A stretch of 59,911 bases of DNA, taken from a virus. Below the pieces are notes generated by a model that made no database searches, had not been told where the DNA came from, and saw nothing but the letters and a program-made list of their open reading frames with translations. Each line of letters begins with the position of its first letter. The stretch's first letter is position 1. A program made the position numbers and the translations under genes. Below are positions 56,047-59,911 of this stretch, piece by piece. Location of the stretch: the IMG/VR virus record IMGVR_UViG_3300044632_001473, positions 1-59,911 of that record. One strand, given 5' to 3'.

Positions 56047-59000
56047 TAATCTTCAGATGTAAATGCGTCTTTAGGACCATACAAGTCAATAAATTTATCC
56101 ATTCCACTTTTTCCCGCAATTAGACCAAAGTAAAATTGGTATGGTGTTGATAGAATTTGTTTATTTCCACTATAATAATCTTCTCTCCTTGGTATTACTA
56201 AATCTGTGGTGTCCGTCCAATTAATTACTTGCCATCCTGTTGCTCCCGACATTGGATTTGTAGTGTCGTTTCCTGCGTTGCCATATCTAACAAATAATTT
56301 ACCCGATGTTGGTACCGTTTCAGTTCCTCCTGTAACATACAAATATGTGAATCCTGGATATTCGGAATTATATTCTGTATATCCACTATTGGTACTTACA
56401 ACATCATAATCTACGTCATCCGTTAAATTTAAATTAGTATTACCTGTTACACCATTATTTGTTTTTGTCATAGGTAATAACATATATTTGTCAGATGGAT
56501 CTGAATATGAACCAGTTAATGTATAACCATATGTCATACCCTGTAATGGTTGTAATTCTAATGAACTATAATTCCATGATTGATTGCTTCTTCCTGCACC
56601 TCCAGGACCAAATCCCGTACCACCTTTGTCCCATAAATAAAATGGAACGGGTTGTGATGATTCTGTTAATCTACCAGGCTCATTTAAACATAATCTAACT
56701 CTTTCACCATCTTCATCTAATTCCATAGTTACAGGTAATGGACCATAACTCCCACTGATTTGAAAAAATGGCTTATTTAATTCTGGATCTAATGTATCAT
56801 ATCTATAACCTAAATATTTTGGATTTTCTAAATCAAATTCTTCAATACCCACTTCATTATTTATTGATAATAATTGAAGAATGTCACCATCTAAAACATT
56901 ACGAATACCTAATTTATATCGGAACCCTTTATTACTAAAAAACATATCTAAGCTACCTGTAGCGTCAGCCACATCCATTCTATAGTTAATTGCTAAACCT
57001 AATAAATCACCTAGTGGTTTATATGATGTTGCTCCTATTGAACGAGCAACAGAACAGTTCGGGTCTAAAGATTCATCAATACAAATTTCTTTTATAAATT
57101 CATCTCTTGGTCCTAAATCAACTATAGTTGTTGGTCTATTTAAATTGTTTTTATCAAATCCTGTTGTTGTTTTAAAAGATGCCGACCTATAATAAAATCT
57201 ATTTTGATCAAAAACAAAACGAGCTAAATTTCTACAATATTTTAAAACTGACTCAGATGTTGCATCTGCTAATTTTCTAAATTTTTTAGCCTTAAATTGA
57301 GTAAAATATAATGAGCCTGATAACCAGTTATCAATAAATCCATAGTTAACAATTCCACCACAAAACATTTTACCGACTCTTTTTCTTCTATAATATTCAC
57401 TTAAAATATCTAATAATCTTTTATTACTTTGTGAACCAGGTACCATATAAAATATACCATTCATAAATTCAGATTTACCAGAAATTGTTGTTCTCGTATA
57501 TGACTTTCCATTGTATGATTTTGGTAAAGCATAACCATCGGAATCTGAAACATTTGTTGCTACCACATCGGTACCATCGGATATAGTTGCAACACCACCT
57601 CTTGATGCTTCGGTTGATCCTGTTTGTGTATAATATAAAGAAATTAAAGATTCATTATATGGTGTATCATATACTCCACATCCTGATTCTAATGGTACTA
57701 TTGGATCAGTAATTGGTCCATTTTCACCATAATCTAAACTTACAACATCATATGTAAATACACCATTTTGTACTATAAAAGAATTACTTGGGTCATTAAA
57801 TACTAATAAATTATTTCCACCAATTGTAGAATATTTAATAAAAAGTTCTCCCGTGGTATTAGAAGCACTTAGTGGAAATACACCCGTATCTGTTTTAATT
57901 CCATAATTTTGTTGTATTGATAAAAAATTATTTACACTTGTTGGTGTTGTGGCATTTACACACTCTCCATTTGTTGGTTGTGTAAATGTTAAATAACCAC
58001 TTGGTGTTGAACCAGTAATAATACCTATTGGATTAGATAATATTCCGAAGTCGGTTACATAAAATTTTACTTCTCCAACAACACAATAATTTAAATCTGA
58101 TTCGCCATTTGATGATAAGGCCTCAGTACTACACTCATCACATTCAGGATATGATACTAACGGTAAACCTTTTTGTCCGGTATCCATTAAACTATAACCC
58201 ACATTTTTCATTCTTCTACCTAAACTACCTAATGGACAGATACCCAAAAAACAGGTATTTTCAAATGAGGTACCAATAGATATAAATAACTTAGATAATA
58301 CATTGAAGAATAATAAAGTAACAATATTAAATAAATTTTCAATTGCTAATAAAACATCCGATATTAATAATTTAAATGTATAATTTTTAACTCCGAAATT
58401 TGATGGTGGTGTTAATTTATCTCCACAATCTTCTTCTTCTGATGGAGTTGTTTCATTTATGTTGGCAAAATTATATTTTGTTGTTAAATCGTCTATTGGA
58501 GCACCAAAAACTCCTACTGTGTAGGCTGCAGTTGGAGCTAATCCTTTAGTTATTGCATCAACACCAAAAAAATGACTGTGAAAAGATGATACAGTATAAA
58601 CTTTGTTATATGTAAATCTATAAAAATAATCCTGTGGATAATATTCTCCATTTTGATTATTTAAAATTAATGACAGTGCATCAGATGGGTATCCACTATA
58701 TTGAGTACCGAAGTAATATGAACTATCGTCAATCGTATAACCAGTTTGTGAAGGTGTTGCACCTGTTTGTATTACTTTTTGAAACTCTCTAATATTAGGA
58801 ACTAAAAAATCTGCATTTGCTCGTGTTCTTTCTAAACTTTTATCATTTAAATTAAATCTAAATCTATAACATGCGGATGTTGGGATACCTTTATTTGGGT
58901 CATTAGTGATTTCATTCTCACCGAATTCGTTAGTAATAACATAATCCATGTTCATCTCCACAGGTAATACAAAACCACCATCATCTGGTATGTCTTCATC

Positions 59001-59911
59001 AATTGGTAAAAATTCTAAATAAGGTCTATTAAATTCATCCTTAATTGGCATAAATCTAATCGCCTCAATGTTGGCTGATTTAGTGACTAAGTCACATTTT
59101 CTACCCATTTTTCTTCTTGGAATACAGTTTTTATTAACTGAATTTTTACTTGAGTCAGTAAAAACTCCTCCAATCAAATATGCTTTAGGTTGTATGTTAA
59201 CACCTCTTTCTGATAAATCAAAATCGGTTCTTGTTATTCCTATTTCACATAATTCTTCGTTACCCCAAAATGGATATACCTCAACACTTCTATCAAATGA
59301 AATAATTTGTGGTAATGAATTCAAATCTTCAGATGATTTGAATGTGTAATTATTTTTAAAACTATCAACTCCAATACCCAATCTTTTAAAATCCGCAGGT
59401 CTTAATGAAAAACATCCAATGTCCGATAAATCAACATCTACATGTACTGTTTGTACTCCGATAGGGACACCCCATATCATAAAGTCGCCTGCACTATTTG
59501 TTTTAACGGTGTAATTATAATATTTTTCGTAAACTTCTAAAACCGCCTCATTTTCTAAAATATCAGATTGATCAGGAAATGTACCAGTTGATGCGTGACC
59601 TCCATGTTGTTTTCTTGATGGTAACAAGTTATATCTATACCCATCATCATTTTTATCTGTAACTTCCTTATATGGGTACAATACAGATATTACAGGGTCA
59701 TTTTCATCTTCTTCTAATAGGGGTATGAATATAGAAACTCTAGCATTACCAATACCAAATCCGTTGTTTGCTGTAATTCTACCACAAACAACACCATAAT
59801 CGGAACACATTGAGGTATAGATTTGCTGTTGTGTAAACTTTAAGGACAAAATTTCAAGTACGTCAAAATCTTGTTTGAGTTCAACAGTTACTTTTTGGTC
59901 CTTACCAATAT
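56046..59911 (-). CDS. Giant virion protein, 5' end beyond window
   Basis: The frame stays open through the right edge: upstream of the TTG at 59849 it reads IGKDQKVTVELKQDFDVLEI, so the true start is outside and that TTG is unlikely to be it. At least 1,287 residues are visible. The N-terminal part contains GRITANNGFGIGNARVSIFI, recalling a carboxypeptidase-regulatory or Ig-like domain; near residue 560 is a hydrophobic segment (LLFFNVLSKLFISIG) followed by Cys-rich CFLGICPLGSLG. The rest is beta-rich. It is probably a large tail or baseplate component; no enzyme motif is seen. Confidence 0.8.
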   Translation of the reverse strand, partial: IGKDQKVTVELKQDFDVLEILSLKFTQQQIYTSMCSDYGVVCGRITANNGFGIGNARVSIFIPLLEEDENDPVISVLYPYKEVTDKNDDGYRYNLLPSRKQHGGHASTGTFPDQSDILENEAVLEVYEKYYNYTVKTNSAGDFMIWGVPIGVQTVHVDVDLSDIGCFSLRPADFKRLGIGVDSFKNNYTFKSSEDLNSLPQIISFDRSVEVYPFWGNEELCEIGITRTDFDLSERGVNIQPKAYLIGGVFTDSSKNSVNKNCIPRRKMGRKCDLVTKSANIEAIRFMPIKDEFNRPYLEFLPIDEDIPDDGGFVLPVEMNMDYVITNEFGENEITNDPNKGIPTSACYRFRFNLNDKSLERTRANADFLVPNIREFQKVIQTGATPSQTGYTIDDSSYYFGTQYSGYPSDALSLILNNQNGEYYPQDYFYRFTYNKVYTVSSFHSHFFGVDAITKGLAPTAAYTVGVFGAPIDDLTTKYNFANINETTPSEEEDCGDKLTPPSNFGVKNYTFKLLISDVLLAIENLFNIVTLLFFNVLSKLFISIGTSFENTCFLGICPLGSLGRRMKNVGYSLMDTGQKGLPLVSYPECDECSTEALSSNGESDLNYCVVGEVKFYVTDFGILSNPIGIITGSTPSGYLTFTQPTNGECVNATTPTSVNNFLSIQQNYGIKTDTGVFPLSASNTTGELFIKYSTIGGNNLLVFNDPSNSFIVQNGVFTYDVVSLDYGENGPITDPIVPLESGCGVYDTPYNESLISLYYTQTGSTEASRGGVATISDGTDVVATNVSDSDGYALPKSYNGKSYTRTTISGKSEFMNGIFYMVPGSQSNKRLLDILSEYYRRKRVGKMFCGGIVNYGFIDNWLSGSLYFTQFKAKKFRKLADATSESVLKYCRNLARFVFDQNRFYYRSASFKTTTGFDKNNLNRPTTIVDLGPRDEFIKEICIDESLDPNCSVARSIGATSYKPLGDLLGLAINYRMDVADATGSLDMFFSNKGFRYKLGIRNVLDGDILQLLSINNEVGIEEFDLENPKYLGYRYDTLDPELNKPFFQISGSYGPLPVTMELDEDGERVRLCLNEPGRLTESSQPVPFYLWDKGGTGFGPGGAGRSNQSWNYSSLELQPLQGMTYGYTLTGSYSDPSDKYMLLPMTKTNNGVTGNTNLNLTDDVDYDVVSTNSGYTEYNSEYPGFTYLYVTGGTETVPTSGKLFVRYGNAGNDTTNPMSGATGWQVINWTDTTDLVIPRREDYYSGNKQILSTPYQFYFGLIAGKSGMDKFIDLYGPKDAFTSED

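Noticed and set aside
1-59911. Diversity-generating retroelement driving fibre variation
   Set aside because: No reverse transcriptase gene and no template-variable repeat pair with adenine-biased differences was seen in this window.
1-59911. tRNA or rRNA genes
   Set aside because: Intergenic gaps are short and AT-rich; no cloverleaf or conserved T-loop sequence was found by eye.

Overview
This AT-rich window is best read as part of the genome of a large tailed phage with T4-like replication genes that infects a member of the Bacteroidetes. The phage evidence is a T4 gp46/gp47-type recombination pair, a gp61/DnaG-type primase, a RuvC-like resolvase, a RecB-like nuclease, two DNA methyltransferases, homing endonucleases, an amidase-like protein and about 34 kb of large repetitive virion-type proteins. 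The host evidence is a sigma factor close to Bacteroidetes RpoD, a ClpP with Bacteroidetes-like sequence, a histone H1-like Hc1 protein, a signal peptide ending in Ser-Gln, and A-rich start regions with no clear Shine-Dalgarno sequences. Assignments come from reading the translations; no database search was run.

Layout, in the direction of transcription (almost everything is on the minus strand, so from high to low coordinates). 59911-36959: virion and fibre genes, including a 5'-truncated protein of more than 1,280 residues, a 2,091-residue protein with Thr-Pro repeats and a possible Hint-like domain, and several smaller Cys-containing fibre-like proteins; a broken HNH homing endonuclease lies among them. 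36897-34742: a GIY-YIG homing endonuclease, a RuvC-like resolvase and a short UDP-glucose dehydrogenase-like protein, closed by a terminator. 34573-26560: replication and recombination (primase, RecB-like nuclease, gp47), a membrane protein, a likely restriction-modification pair, gp46 and ClpP. 26506-16896: overlapping small envelope-type genes, sigma factor, a four-helix membrane protein, an amidase-like protein, possible assembly proteins, Hc1 and several small unknowns. 16125-16915: the only plus-strand unit, two overlapping unknown genes. 16055-12634: DNA adenine methylase, NusG-like factor, AAA+ ATPase, thioredoxin and glutaredoxin, ending in a terminator. 12555-1: three very large Gly-Thr/Ser-Ser repeat fibre proteins, a terminator, then three Thr-Pro-rich proteins, the last running off the left edge.

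The genes suggest a phage that redirects host RNA polymerase with its own sigma and NusG-like factors, modifies its DNA with two methyltransferases, replicates through recombination, and invests heavily in modular, repeat-built surface proteins. The most unusual feature is that fibre system: two kinds of low-complexity linker (Thr-Pro and Gly-Thr/Ser-Ser) join small folded modules that recur within and between neighbouring genes, one of them nearly identical in two adjacent genes. This looks like a locus for shuffling receptor-binding modules. There is no intergenic gap above 300 bases; the longest, 34574-34741, holds a double-hairpin terminator.
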